A stretch of DNA of 64,000 bases from Eledone cirrhosa (GCA_964016885.1 OZ024742.1:120160870-120224869), one strand, 5' to 3'. Counted from the first letter of the stretch, positions 43,080 to 55,649 are shown. The notes: generated by a model not told the origin, from the letters alone. Numbers and translations: made by a program.

Positions 43080-43225
43080 ATAGTCGCTCCAGTTTTTGTC
43101 TACCCACTTTCACTCAAATGATTGGAGTTGATTACACTTGCCCAAGGTGGTGAGCAGTGGAATTCGACCAAGAGCTGAAAAGTGAACTTGTCAACCACTT
43201 GACCACACCTGTGTCCATTGGATTT
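43080..43225. repeat. Diverged SINE-like fragment
   Basis: GAATTCGACCAAGAGCTGAA, then AAGTGAACTTGTCAACCACTTGACCACACCTGTGTCC, resembles the tRNA-like block tripled at 8560-8985. Confidence 0.5.
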
Positions 43226-43554
43226 TATTTAATATACTCTTGTCCTACTAAAAGAGCTTTGTGCTTAGTCAGGAGAGCACGATTTATATTAATGTGGTGT
43301 AACATGTTGCAGTGATCAGGTCTCAAATTAAATTTAAAGCCTGGGAAAAACAACAAACCTCACAACTTCCATTTACTTCTTTTCTATTAATCTTTCTTCA
43401 ATATCCAAAACATTTACTTCATCCATATAATTTTCTATATATCTATAATAGGTCCACCCCTTTTCTGCTTTACACGTTTTGTATTATATAATGTTTTCAT
43501 ATCTGAGTGGCAAGAAAGAAACAACAACAGTTCTGACGGTGATAACTATGGCTA

Positions 43555-43556
<2 letters not shown>

Positions 43557-43606
<50 letters not shown>

Positions 43607-43638
43607 CCAGTGTCACCACAACTACTACTACTACTACT
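43557..43638. repeat. (CAT)n and (ACT)n microsatellites
   Basis: About 15 CAT units to 43606, then ACTACTACTACTACTACT at 43620-43638. On the minus strand they give Asp and Ser runs that are not a gene. Confidence 0.95.
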
Positions 43639-44176
43639 AGAATTGCTAACTAGAAATATAGAGTGTACTATCAGGAAACAGTTACAACAATGAGGACAGC
43701 CATGCATATAGATAAAAACTGAACTCCAGACATTTAACATTACTTGTATTTATGGGTGAGTATAATTGGAATTCCTCATGTATATTATGGCTATAGAGAT
43801 AAATGTGCACGATGTAAGTAGTCGCAGCAAAAACTATGACAACGACAACAAAAATATAATGGACATGACAATGATAATAATTTACATAGGACCATCCAGA
43901 AATAAATATACTTTTCTTGTGAAAATAATTTTTAGGTGGAGAGAAAATGTTACACTGGAGAAGGTGGTGAAGAAAGGCAGTAAAATTAATGGCTATGTTA
44001 TCAGTGATGGTAGCACTGTGTGGTGTTACAGTGCTTATGGTAAGTGAGGGTCAGTTTATTAAGCACAGAATATTTAATACAACACTGACGCAGGGCATAG
44101 TCTAGCCTTATTGTGAAAACTACTTTTGTGGTGTGGACCAAATTTAGACAAAATGCTTGTGGAGACTGATGCACAC

Positions 44177-44178
<2 letters not shown>

Positions 44179-44252
<74 letters not shown>
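44179..44252. repeat. (GA)n microsatellite, 74 bp
   Basis: Uninterrupted GA repeat. Confidence 0.98.
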
Positions 44253-44254
<2 letters not shown>

Positions 44255-44675
44255 CTGAATCAAAACAGTGTATGAGTTGATTTCTATTAATGAGAATTCT
44301 TCTATGGCTAACATTTAAAAATAGGCAAGTTAACAATAATGAGAAAATTCAGACAGGATGGAGTTTTTTGTCATGTATAGCATGACTAAATCAATTGATA
44401 GGTGGTTTTATAGCTTTTTCAAACCTAAATTCACTTGAGGGTTCAGACTTTCTCCAGCTGAACAGGCTGCCAAATTGAATAGACATATTTCCTATGTGGT
44501 TGGTAATCCACGGATATATTTACGATGTAAAACATAAAAGCCATAGAGATTTGTCACGGGAATGGGAATACAAAGCTCAAATGTGTAACAATGCCTTAAT
44601 AACAGTCTACAATTTTGAAGGGAAATATTTGTCTGAAAAGCAATGCAGCAATGTCAGCAGTTCCTCAGATACTGT

Positions 44676-44702
<27 letters not shown>
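44676..44702. repeat. (TA)n microsatellite
   Basis: About 12 TA units. Confidence 0.9.
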
Positions 44703-44706
<4 letters not shown>

Positions 44707-44849
44707 TCACAACACTTTTGGTTAATTTATGAAGCTTTGGGGAAATTTGAAATTTTAAAATATATTTCCTTTTTCTTTTTGGAAGCTGTCACTATGAAAA
44801 TAACTATAAACAATAGTTGAATAAGCCAAGTCAGGTAAAGTACCCCTAA

Positions 44850-44965
44850 AGATGAAAAAAACTAGGCAGCAACACCAATGGGAATCAAGCCATATATTTG
44901 CCATATACCAGACAACTGTGATTAACCATTACACCATAGCACACCATGCCACCAATTGCTGTCTT
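44850..44965 (-). mobile_element. Diverged tRNA-SINE head
   Basis: GGGAATCAAGCCATATATTTGCC..GATTAACCATTACACCATAGC reads on the minus strand as GCTATGGTGTAATGGTTAAT..GGCTTGATTCCC: A-box and B-box remnants. Confidence 0.45.
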
Positions 44966-45284
44966 TTAGAAGCTTTAATTGTTAAGCTAGAAGTGTAAAC
45001 AATATTTGATTAATTTACTAAGCATGAGGGAAATTTAAAATATGAAAATATGCTTGCTTTTCCTTTTGAGAAGCCATTACAATGCAGACAACTATAAATA
45101 ATAGTTGAATAAGACTGTTTTATTGCAAAACCCGTGTAGAGGTAGATAACTGTAGACACTAAATTTCACAGGGAGATATTGTACTATAGAAGCCTCCACT
45201 CTTCAACAAAGGCTCTACATGTGTGGAAAATTTCTACCTGTGTGGTTTTGGAGTCGTTCAATGGAGCAGACTTTTCTGACTTAC

Positions 45285-45485
45285 TAGAATTGTATATACT
45301 AGATGCCCTACGCATTGAAGGGAAAATACCTCAGTATTTGCTGTTTGACTGCCTTCTGAGTTTGAATCCCTCCCGTCATGATCAAATTTGCTTTTCCTCT
45401 TTTTCAGGTTGATAAATAAAGTACCAGTTCAGTACTGGGATTGATTGTTCCTCTATCTTTCTTAACCCCTTTCTCCCTCCCCTTC
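45285..45485 (+). mobile_element. Diverged SINE
   Basis: CTTCTGAGTTTGAATCCCTCCCGTC (B box), CAAATTTGCTTTTCCTCTTT, AGGTTGATAAATAAAGTACC, AGTTCAGTACTGGGATTGAT then a C/T-rich stretch. It is the same body plan as 40996-41190 but a different 3' subfamily. Confidence 0.65.
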
Positions 45486-45489
45486 TTTC

Positions 45490-47255
45490 TTTCTTTGGAA
45501 GAAATCAGCTATGTTCTGGCCTGAAGAGGGACAGGCTCTACCAAGTTCAAAATGCCCCTACAACTCCACCAGGTATTAAGGGCTCTTTACTTAGATGTCC
45601 TTGGTAGTTTGGTATATACAGAGGTAATCATTAGTCATTTAAAGAGGCGCCAATGACCATTCCCTAGACTGACTAAAGAAGTACATCATCCAGGCTTTCA
45701 AATTATTTGGCCTAAATATTATTACTCTAAAATTAATTTAACCATAGTAAATCGCCTGGCTGTCAACTTAGATTTATATTATAAGCCACCTCTATTGACA
45801 TGGCAAGGTTAATCTACACATACACACTGTTGCAAAGGTGTCTGTCTAGTCTAATTTGAATATATTTAGGAATGGTCAGTATTTTGTTAGTTCCATAAAA
45901 GTGCTTTTAATTCTGTTTATGTTGTATTGTAGAATTTTTAGATCTTTTTGTGTCATGTTTACAAAGTTTATTCTTGTGTGTGAAATCTTTATTTCTAAAA
46001 GTATTCTGTACAGACATATGACACTGGGAAAGGAGATAACAATGGCTGGGAAAGTAAGGGAATTCAAATTCAATCAAACTGTCATTTGAAGATGACCTTT
46101 AAATATCAGTAGCTCATACATCATTAAACTGTACTTTTAATTAGTGAACAAAAGACAACAACAAATTAATAACTTGAACAGTATACTATTCAGCTTGGCA
46201 ATATGATTTGGACTATGAGGACAGAACTCAATGAAACTTAATATCAAAATTACTTCTCCTGCAATGTAACCCAACAATTTGAATAACAGTAGTTGAAATA
46301 AAAAGAAAATGAAGGAAATAGTTAATATTAGAAAATGTAATATACACATCAATAAAATTATATTTGCTTTAAAAAGTAAAGACAGATGGAGAAGTCAGAG
46401 AAACTATAAAAAATAATAATAATAAATAAATAAAAGATAGAAGAGTCCAACATAAATGATCCCAGCAGTCAATAAGATTAAATGTCAACACAGGGCCTAA
46501 CATTGAGACTAAAACAGGGCAGATTCTGATTTGTCTATATTTACTGATCTGAACTCTTTCCTGTTATATTAAACATAGGTTGTTTTCTGTGGCTTTCGTT
46601 ATATTTAAATAGATAACGTCAGAAAACATGTCTACAAGAATTTCATGTTTATACAGTCTCTCAACAGCCAAATACACTGACTACAAGGGTAAATAGAAAG
46701 ACAAAAAGGAAAATTAATTGATTGAATAAACCTAGCAAAATAAAAAGAAACCCCAGTGGAAAATTAGAAAAAGACTGTAAAATTATTTAAAAAATTTGGT
46801 AAAGTACTTGGAGAAAAAAAGAAAAACTGTCATTTTCAATCTGAGAGCTGAAGAACAACATTTAACATATGTAAACATGCAATTAATTGCACTAAGTAAG
46901 ACGATTCAAAGAATTTCCCAGCAGACATAAATATAAGCTTTGTAAATAAATACCAAATATTCAATAAACCTATGGAAATTTAATAAAATGCCTAATCCTA
47001 CCAGCAGCTCTTTTAATTTGAGAGTACTTCCTCTCATAAATTTAGCATTTTTTGCATGTCTGTTTCATATGTTTACAGTCCTTCAGCTAACTGCAAACCA
47101 TTGCACCACTCACAGAATAATTATGATTCTTTGCTCTACAATGCAATGCCAATTCCCAGTTGTTTTTCAAAAGTTACCAAATTTTAACTATTTCTTCTAG
47201 CAAGAAACCATTCAGACTGTGGCCTGAATCTTGTAGGATTTTTTTTCCCCTATTA
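45490..47255. other. No recognised gene
   Basis: AT-rich; short open stretches (45856-46089) have no motif. Confidence 0.45.
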
Positions 47256-47257
47256 GG

Positions 47258-47390
47258 GCACTAAAGTGGCAGAATGGTATAACACCATCCTAAAATACCT
47301 GTGTATTTAGTTATATCCTTTTATATTTTGAGATCAAATTTGACTGAGACTGACAATGGTCTTTTATCTCTCTGGTATTGGGGAGTTTAT
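47258..47390 (+). mobile_element. Highly diverged SINE
   Basis: AAAGTGGCAGAATGGTATAACACC (A-box side), TTTGAGATCAAATTTGACTGAG (B-box side) and CTTTTATCTCTCTGGTATTGGGG follow the SINE order. Confidence 0.45.
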
Positions 47391-48490
47391 AAAATATAAC
47401 AGCTGATTCATACAAATTTTGAGACATGTGCAAAAATTAATAAACAATCATTTTCAATGTGTGTAATGAAAGTATTACCCAGAGAAGAAAAAAAGTAAAT
47501 TTTATGAAGAAATATTCATAGTATATATTTTCTATTAGTTTTATTTTTCATTAACTTGGTTGATATGCTGCAGTACTTCCTCCCTTCTGACTCAATTTCA
47601 GTCAGGTGTGTTCACTGTAAATAAAAATAAAAATATCCTATTTCTTATTAGAAATATAGAATTAGATTTCAATTCCATTGTATTCAATAAATGTGCCTTA
47701 GCAGTTGTATCCAGGTGATAAGAAACAACTGCATTGCACACATAAATAATGTTTTGGCTGTTTTTTAATTATTTTCTTTAGCCATTAACTTCCTTATAGT
47801 TAAGAAATGATATATATATATACACACACACACACACATCACATTTATTGGAACTTTTCAAGTTAGTGTTGCATAAAGTAATTCATTAGAAGTAATTTTG
47901 CCCCTGGTTTGTCTGAGAAGAGTTTATTTCCGAAGCTTTAAAAGAAAGAAAACTCCCTCCAAGCAAAAAACAACCAGATTATAAAAGCTATTCAAGTACA
48001 ATAAGCTAAAAATAAAAGAAGGAATAAAACAAAAGGAGATAGCATCTAGCAGGGTAATGTGAATAAAATGTTACAAAGAAATATACACTAGTTATTTATA
48101 TTAGATTTCAGAACAAGTTATAATTCAAATCAATGAAGTGTATGAAAGAAATTTTCAGAGTTCCACAAATGTTTAAATAAACTTACTGTTAACATAGGGT
48201 TTTTTATCAAAGGAAATGGGTATTGAAAAGTGTCCAGAAATGGAGACTATAAAGAGATTTGTTACAAATATAAAGAAATGGTTATGTTTTGATACATCAG
48301 CTGTTTAATCAATGGTTGAAGGAATGAATATATGCCAATGTCTACTAAGTAACATACACATTCTCAAGATTCCCAATTACACACAAGGAAATTATTTGAT
48401 GCCATCTAAGATATGGCAGCTGTGAGTTCAATCTTGCAATAGTGAAATGACTTTCTATTTTTGAAAGTTCTACAATAATTCATCCATAAT
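47391..48490. other. No recognised gene; (TA)(CA) tract at 47811-47838
   Basis: AT-rich. Confidence 0.45.
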
Positions 48491-48499
48491 TGGAATATA

Positions 48500-48599
48500 T
48501 AGGGTGTCTCAAAAAATGTATACATAATTTGATTACCTGTACAGGCAATATTTATTAAAATGCACAGCCTTTATGTATACATTTTTTACGGACACCCTG
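48500..48599. mobile_element. Mariner-type MITE, 100 bp
   Basis: Inverted ends TAGGGTGTCTCAAAAAATGT / ACATTTTTTACGGACACCCTG, extending into ATACATA on both sides, flanked by TA (48498-48499 and 48600-48601). AGGGTGTCxxxAAAA ends with a TA duplication are typical of mariner/Tc1 elements. Nearly all of it is terminal repeat, so it could form an efficient hairpin. Confidence 0.85.
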
Positions 48600-48660
48600 T
48601 ATATATAATTATATACATATATACAGATACATATACATACACACACAAATTATATATCTT

Positions 48661-48725
48661 TATTTTATGTAGAAATGAATTCTACAGAACTAGTACTGTT
48701 TCATTCATATAAGATCACCAGGAAT
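48661..48725 (-). repeat. Half copy of the 11761-11870 palindrome
   Basis: TGTAGAAATGAATTCTACAG, AACTAGTACTGTTTCATTCAT, ATAAGATCACCAGGAATATA matches the left arm of 11761-11870 (TTCTACAGGACTAGAACTGTTTCAT..ATCATCAGG). Confidence 0.6.
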
Positions 48726-48811
48726 ATATATATATATATGTAAAGCACCTAGCCTGCATCTGGAAGATACAGAATTCAATTCTGATTAATGTTGATGATG
48801 ATATATATATA

Positions 48812-49003
48812 TAATAATTGTTTCTACTTTTGGCACAAGGCCAGCAATAACCCAGTGCATTACTGGTACTTTATTTTATCGACCCCGTAAGGATGAAAGG
48901 CAAAGCTAACCTCAGCAGAATTTTAACTCAGCATGTAAAGCGCCATAACTCTATGCAGCTAAGCATGTTGTCCGACGCTCTACTGATTCTGCCAATCCAC
49001 CAA
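48812..49003 (-). mobile_element. Full-length tRNA-SINE inserted next to/inside a mariner relic
   Basis: Minus strand: GGTGGATTGGCAGAATCAGT, AGAGCGTCGGACAAC, GAGTTAAAATTCTGCTGAGG (decayed B box), GTTAGCTTTGCCTTTCATCC, ending CTTGTGCCAAAAGTAGAAAC. The first recognisable mariner residues begin right after its head. Confidence 0.8.
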
Positions 49004-49005
49004 CC

Positions 49006-49196
49006 TTGATGAAAAGGAAGCTTAAAGGCCGCTGTTTTAACACCATTACTGAGATCCAACATGAATCACAGAAGGTTTTTGACAAGCTTACAAAATTGAC
49101 TTTGAGGCCGCACTTCAGGAGTGGCAGGACCGCTGGGATTGGTGCATTGCGGCACAAGGAGACTATTTCAAAGGAGATGGTGTTAAACTTATGTAA
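49006..49196 (+). pseudogene. Mariner transposase C-terminal fragment, frameshifted
   Basis: The frame from 49006 reads MKRKLKGRCFNTITEIQHES then QKVFDKLT, matching the ..KGxxFxTxxEIQxxS.. segment of mariner transposases. At about 49095 the frame shifts, and DFEAALQEWQDRWDWCIAAQ then GDYFKGDGVKLM runs to TAA 49194-49196 (WxxRWxxCIxxxGDYFxGD is the typical mariner C-end). The catalytic D,D,D part is missing. The 5' side is occupied by the SINE at 48812-49003. Confidence 0.8.
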
Positions 49197-49687
49197 ATAA
49201 AGTCCTTTTTTAAATAAAAAGCTAGGCCAAAAATATGCAAAAAATTGTAATGTAGGACAATATAAAAAGAAAGTGAAACAGACTGAAACTAGTACACCCA
49301 TCATTCATTGTTGTCTATGAGGGTTTCAGCAGTTTCAGCATTTATTAAGACAAGACTGCTCAGCTTATGGTGTCAATGGCCTTGAATATATCTAGCAGAG
49401 TGAGATATGACAAACAAGCAGAAGACGTGGGATGAAGAAGTATATAGAAAAGTGTTCTTTTAAATTGAGAAGACAGATAAAGAAATGTTAAACATTAAAA
49501 TTTTTCGGCTGAGATTAACTAAAACATAAAACAGATATTCATCTTTTGATCTTTCCACTTTTGCCAATGACAGAAGTAAGATGTCCTTCCTATTCTTTCC
49601 TGGAACTAATCTACACTTCTTATACACATTATGGATATCCTTGCCATCCTCCTCACTTGAAAGACTTCAACATTTAACAATTTGGGA
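49197..49687. other. Probably mariner 3' flank, then unassigned sequence
   Basis: AT-rich with AATAAA at 49196-49201 and 49213-49218. I could not find a clear terminal repeat. Confidence 0.35.
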
Positions 49688-50110
49688 GAAAGTATATAGC
49701 TTAGTAGTTGGGTGCTGAGTATACAATTGTAAGGTCATGTGTTTGATTTCTAGACTGAACAGCAGCTTGAGTCTTTAAGTAATACATTGTATTTCATGGC
49801 ATGTGGCCTAGTGGTTAAGGTGATCAGTACACTATTGTAAGGTCATGCATTTGATTTCTAGACTGATTAGTACATTGTCTTTCAGTCAGACATTCTATAT
49901 CATGTTGCTTCAGTCCACTCAACTAGAAAAAATGAATTGTAATTAGACTGATGCTAAAGTGCATCAGCCTTTGCCTTTCTCTTAGGCAACGTTGGTGTCA
50001 TGGAGAGGGGTGGAGTGTATACATCATTAGTGCTGGGCTTCTACAAAATATCCTGTCTGGACTTGTGCCTCAAAGAGGCAAACTCATGAACAGAAGGGGG
50101 CCCTTTCCTT
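49688..50110 (+). mobile_element. tRNA-derived SINE with duplicated head
   Basis: Two successive tRNA-like heads: ATATAGCTTAGTAGTTGGGT..AAGGTCATGTGTTTGATTTC (49696-49757) and ATGTGGCCTAGTGGTTAAGG..AAGGTCATGCATTTGATTTC (49800-49858), both followed by TAGACTGA. The body follows with CATGTTGCTTCAGTCCACTC, GGCAACGTTGGTGTCATGG and GGACTTGTGCCTCAAAGAGG. It is the same family as 7290-7620. Confidence 0.7.
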
Positions 50111-50645
50111 TTTAATATTTGCCTACATTGTTCTACAATGTAATTTTTTTTGCATATATATTCATGTTTATATGTATATTTATTGATTGATCGAATTAAT
50201 TGACAAGATCCCACATCTCATGTACTGAGTGGGGTAAAACTCGTCAAATCAGACCAAGGAAAAATGAATCCATTGGTCTTTCCATTGTTGATGCTATCTA
50301 CCAGACACAACTCCTGGTGCATATATATATATATATTCATATCTTTATATTCAAACATATATGTAAATACACACACACACATATATGGAAAAATGAGAGG
50401 CAGCCTCAGCAACAGATTTCCATGGGTTATCACAATAGCTATAAACAGAACACTAATCAAATAATTTAGCTACTTTTGTAATTCATATAGAGATGAGTGG
50501 CACTAGTCAATCTAATAATGTCCTAACACTAACAAATCAATGATAAAGTAAGAATGGAACTAGTCTGTTAACCAGAGAGATTGGAGCAACTAGTCATACT
50601 TCTTAAGTAGATAGTAATTCAACACAACTGCTCTAGTAGTAGTTA

Positions 50646-50813
50646 CCATATTTCCCAACTCCGAAGACGCTTTGTCCTCGAGAACGCACCCTAATTTCGA
50701 CAACCAAAAATTTGAAAAAAAATAATAAACAACCTTCAGTCTCCAGAACGCATGGTAGATTTTTGAGACTTATTTCAGGGAAAAGGTAACGTCTTTGACG
50801 CCAGGAAACATGG
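50646..50813. mobile_element. TA-flanked MITE, 168 bp
   Basis: Left CCATATTTCCCAACTCCGAA..GACGCT; right ..AACGTCTTTGACGCCAGGAAACATGG. The inverted ends share CCATxTTTCC and then (A)AAGACG. TA lies on both sides (50644-50645 and 50814-50815). CpG-bearing ends; no coding. Confidence 0.7.
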
Positions 50814-50814
50814 T

Positions 50815-51490
50815 ATATTTAAACTCATGTAGTTCGGCTTTGGCAAGTATCTTTACCATAGCTTTTGGTCAACCCAATTATATCAGTAGTTCAATTTCAT
50901 GGCCATTGAGCTTCTTTACATCTTGTCATATATCTACAAAGACTTTTTGATGACATATAACCAGCTCTCTTGATACTAATAATAATAATATAGCATCAAA
51001 GGAAATGTTAGCAGTTGTCATAAAATTAGAAAATATTCAGAATGCAAATCAGCATAGTTGGCATAGAACTTAAGAAAACATTCTCACAAATATGTTGAAA
51101 GAATGTCAAGCTATCATATATATCACATGGAACATTCAAGATAAAATATTTATCAGTGTGGATTTGAAAAATATGAGTGAAAACACATTTTCCAGTGCTT
51201 TCAAGAAAGAATTTCTCAATACTTTAGAATGCAAATTTTTTTAAAGAACTAAATCCCATTTCCACAAATCCCAGTTACTGATATCATGAAACTTGATATT
51301 ATGTTAGTACTATATAAATATAGCATCAAGAAAACCCCACAAAACCATATCAGTAGACTGTTATTTATGTAATATATCCTTAAAAAAATTTAACAAAAAG
51401 TTTAAAAGTAAGTTGATGACAAATGACAGATTTGCCAAAAGAGGAAAGTTTTCAATGTTAAGATAATTTGGTTCATATAAACTTTAAAAC
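50815..51490. other. No recognised gene
   Basis: AT-rich. Confidence 0.45.
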
Positions 51491-51494
51491 TGTG

Positions 51495-51750
51495 TGAGGG
51501 CAAGCATGGGTGATTGGTTAAGAAGTCTGCTTCACAATCATGAGGTCATGGGTTCAATCCCACTGTGTGGCAGCTTTGGCAAGTGTCTTTAACAAAGCCT
51601 CAAGTCCAGCCAAGCTTTGTGAGTAAAATTAGACAGATGAAAATTGTGTTGAAGCTTGTCGAAAGGATTGGCTTTACCTCAAAGGTTCAGCCTTGTCACT
51701 TATTGTATCATGTTAATTCTGCATAAGAATTATGTTAAGGGTACACTTGG
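51495..51750 (+). mobile_element. tRNA-derived SINE, ordinary copy of the minisatellite-host family
   Basis: GCATGGGTGATTGGTTAAGA (A box side), CATGGGTTCAATCCCACTGT (B box), GGCAAGTGTCTTTAACAAAG, CCTCAAG..GCTTTGTGAGTAAAATTAGA. Then CAGCCTTGTCACTTATTGT..GTTAAGGGTACAC. Direct comparison with 29230-29325 shows where the 25-bp array grew. Confidence 0.75.
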
Positions 51751-54395
51751 TTATGAAATAATCAACTGCTTAAACATTAATTCACAAGCCAAACAGTTGA
51801 TTAAATGACTGAATGCTCATTGTAGAAATCAACAGAAAGTTCATCATCTTCACAACACCAACTGTACTGCTCCAAAAATTAGTTTGTTTTCATTGACACA
51901 GTAACAAAAAACAGTAAAGTTTTATCTAATGGTTTGTATAGCTGTCATTTTATGCTGATGTGAACCAAATAGTATTGAAGTAATCAAAACTGAAATGATT
52001 TCTATGATTTGTTGGAGGTGAGAACTATTTCCAATATTTCCACTATTCATTGAACATGTTTTCATCTTACTACATTCAAATTACTGGTATTTATCCAATT
52101 AAGTAAAACTAAAAAATCCCTGACATAACATCTTGATTTTGAAATAGATTTCTAAATATTTTGACAAAGTTTCAGCTTTTCTACAGGAAATTATGATATA
52201 ACCATTGTGTGAACTAGAGATCATGTGTAATTGTTGTTCATATAAAACAGTGTGGATTACATGGTGTACAAGACCATTTATTATTACATTCTTACAAGAC
52301 CATTTATTACCTTTGGGAGTGACAAGAATATTACAATTTTCCATTTGCTTTCTACGATAAATCTAAAGCTTTTAATAAGTAAAATATTCCAATTCCTGAA
52401 ATATTCACCTAGCCTTTTCCTCCAAAGTAATTTAAGTTTTATGAACACACACACACACACACACACATCACTCTCTCAAAATAGATGTGAAGAAACAAAA
52501 ACTGAAATATGATGGAATGCTTAGAGCAAAAGATATATTTAATATTTTGAGCAGTAACTTCCATATACCTTCTTAAAAATATATATATAAAAAAAAGGAG
52601 AAAGATAAAGAAAGTCCTGGCTGCTTGCTACGTTAGATATTTCTACCTGTGATACATCTGCATACCAGATATTTGACTTTTTATTGAATTGACTCTTGCT
52701 CCAATGTCCTTGAATTTCATTGATTATAATTTAAGTAAGGAATGGAAAGGTAAACTTCATTATATCATCATCGACACTCAAAACATTCAGCCATGTAGCC
52801 AACTCCTCTAGAATGTAGGCTTCGATTAAATGAAAAACTTACACCTTTGACAGTAGTCATTATTGGCTTAGTCACAATGTGTAATATTTATCGAAATGCT
52901 ATATGCTTCGAATGTCTCCAACATTTAATGACATATGTAAAATGAATAAAAACGTGTAACAGGTCATCTCTCAATTTAGAAGTACTTTCCAGGTATATAA
53001 GTTTTGTCATATTAATTCAAACTAGGTTAATGGAAGCATTACGTGTTTCTATATTCGGATATTATTTTTTCTCTTTTTACAACAGCTATTTCTTGTGTTG
53101 TGCCTATGAGAAAGCACATATTCTGAATGCCTCAATTCACTTAGCTGACACACGGATGCCTATTTCAATCCACAATTCAGTGATTTACAGCAAGAAAAGT
53201 ATTGGAATGTAAAATAAACTGTTTCAATAATGTGTAGATGTCCAAACTTTCACAAAACTATCCTAACAATGCTAACACAGAGAAATGGATGTAAAATAAC
53301 AATAAATGAATGTTGAAAAATATTTAGAGTAACTAATTTATATAGAATTTATATTTCTAGTTAAACTTTTGAAGACAGCAAAATATTCAATGATTGGGGT
53401 TTAGCTCCAGAAACCTAGGTATGACTATGGTTTAAGACATAGATTTTTAATGTATGACATAATCAGGTAACTGATCACAAATGAAGATGTTTAATTATCA
53501 TAAACAGGAAATATATATTTTGTATCAAACATAAAACTGAATGGTTTGTAAGCAATACAGCAGAATCTTGGGTAGGCTAACAGAGTTTTTAGAGTGTGCC
53601 ACATGTAACATCTAGTGTCAATATTCCACATGTAACATTCAGTAGTGGAAAACATTTAGTAGCTGAAAACAAAAGTGAATAGACTACTTTGAAAAATTCC
53701 CAATGGACAATAGATAACATTTGTTATTTAGACATCATCATTAGTTTAGAACTACAGAGCAGAAATAATATAATATTAAGTGAAACAAAGTTAGAGAAGT
53801 ATCATCTCAGGGAAACAATAAAGAAGTTCTGTGCAATGTGATGTCTATGTTATAATTATGTTGTATGACATTAGAACAATAGTATAATAACACCTATTGT
53901 AACAGAAATGAACTGTTTATGGATATTCAATACGTTGTTGAAGTAGTGCAAGTGAACTATAAATGGCTGATATTCTGAGGTGTTAGCCAGGTTCTACCAG
54001 AAAAAATAATCATGTATAATGAATTTTTAGAAACAAAGGGTGGTACATCGAAGTGAAATTGGAATACAGAATGCATTAAACATGGTAGTTAAGTAAAATA
54101 AAACATTTTTTAAAATTGGGATTTTTGACAAGATACCCTCGAGTTACATAGAAATACACGACTGTGAAAATTGCCCAGCTCATGCTAAGTATGGAAGTAA
54201 CTGATATTAAGATAGTAATTTTAAAAAAAAATTATCAAGGAAAATATTGTGAAGCAAAAGATAATTCTATCAAACAAGTGATATTTTAATCTAAGACCAA
54301 AGACAAAACATTAAAAGGAAGAAAACTCCCTAAAAAACTGTGCATCCAGTTTAGGATACATACACTGTATCTCTGCATGACCCAAAAAGTGACAA
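51751..54395. other. No recognised gene; (CA)n at 52444-52467
   Basis: AT-rich. The open stretch 53030-53212 has no domain that I recognise and no convincing splice context. Confidence 0.45.
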
Positions 54396-54603
54396 CCCTT
54401 TAGCATTCACATTACTCTATATTTACTATTATATTTTCATGGTAAAGGCTTTACCTCACATAATATCGAATCTATGAGATTTTGATATTATTTATTTTGA
54501 GAATAATACCTTAACATCAGTATGAGCAGCTGGTCACAACTGGTTTGAACAGAAAGAGGTGAGAGAATTCTGGTTGGACACAGCTGGTTTAAATGCTAAA
54601 AGG
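54396..54603 (-). mobile_element. piggyBac-type MITE, copy of 846-1063 in reverse
   Basis: CCCTTTAGCATTCACATTAC..TAGGTTxxAATGCTAAAAGG. The body is the reverse complement of 846-1063 (for example ATAATACCTTAACATCAGTATGAGCAGCTGG). Right flank TTAA (54604-54607); left flank ACAA, one change from TTAA. Confidence 0.75.
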
Positions 54604-55640
54604 TTAAAGACAACAAGTTGTAAAACACAATCTTATCCAAGCCATGCTAGTGTGGAATCATCAATTTGATGACAATGATAATGATCACTACTTGTATTGT
54701 CTATAAAACAGATTCTTAATTCTATTATTAAATGTATGGATAGAAATCTGGTTTGAATAAGCGTCAGGTGTAGTCAATATATGCATATAATATTTTATGG
54801 AAGTGGTTAAAGTATTAATGACACATAAGTCACAAGTAAAACATCTGTGATAAACTATGGGATTATATTGTGCTCTCAGACAAGATAATACTTTTCCTGT
54901 CTGAATCAATCTCACAGTAAATAACTACCACTATACTTTACATTTTAGAGACAGCAATAACAAAAGATAATCAGCTATCAAAGTTGATGACCTTATAAAG
55001 TTGCCTGAAAATATCGAAAATACTAAAAGAAAAACAAGTGATATTAGCAGTTGGGTTTCTGAGATAAGATAAAAAAGAAAAGGTAAAGTTAATTATTAGA
55101 AAAGGAATTTTTAATTAGCCTTTGTAATGATAAAAAAAAGAAGGTAGTAGTAATAAGGTTTTTTTTTCCTATTCTTTTCTTTTCTTTTTATTAAAATAGA
55201 GGTAAAAAAAGATGTAATCTAAATGGTGGCTGGGAGTTAAGGGAACTTCATAAATGGGGTGGATGTGTTATCAAGGAAAGAAATTATTATATCATTTTCA
55301 GGATTATATCAGCCACCTTTCGTTATCACCTGGCACATATCTCTCTCATTTGACTGTCCCCATAGCTGTTTGCATTTCACAGTGGTCATACTCCGAACAG
55401 TAGCAAGACAAGGAGAGAAATTTCAAAACTTTTTGTTTTCGCTTCATTTTTTTCATTATTGGATTGGTCTGGAGGACGGTTTTGTGTTCCTGGTTTTCAC
55501 AGGCCTTCCAAAACCAGATAATTTCTTCTTGAACAATTGCAATTGATGACTGCAGCAAACACATGTGCAGGGAGAAAATTCCAGAGTGCTGATGCTAAGG
55601 GGTGAAAGACTGGGTATAGTTATTAGTGTAGAGGCAGACA
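54604..55640. other. No recognised gene
   Basis: The minus strand of 55346-55640 may be decayed LINE continuation of 55650-55915, but no motif is readable. Confidence 0.35.
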
Positions 55641-55649
55641 TTATGTGGG

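Noticed and set aside
43552..43740. Poly-Asp C-terminal protein
   Set aside because: Translation of a (CAT)n microsatellite on the minus strand.
53030..53212. Small cellular exon or peptide gene
   Set aside because: No splice context, domain or signal-peptide-plus-processing pattern that I can support.
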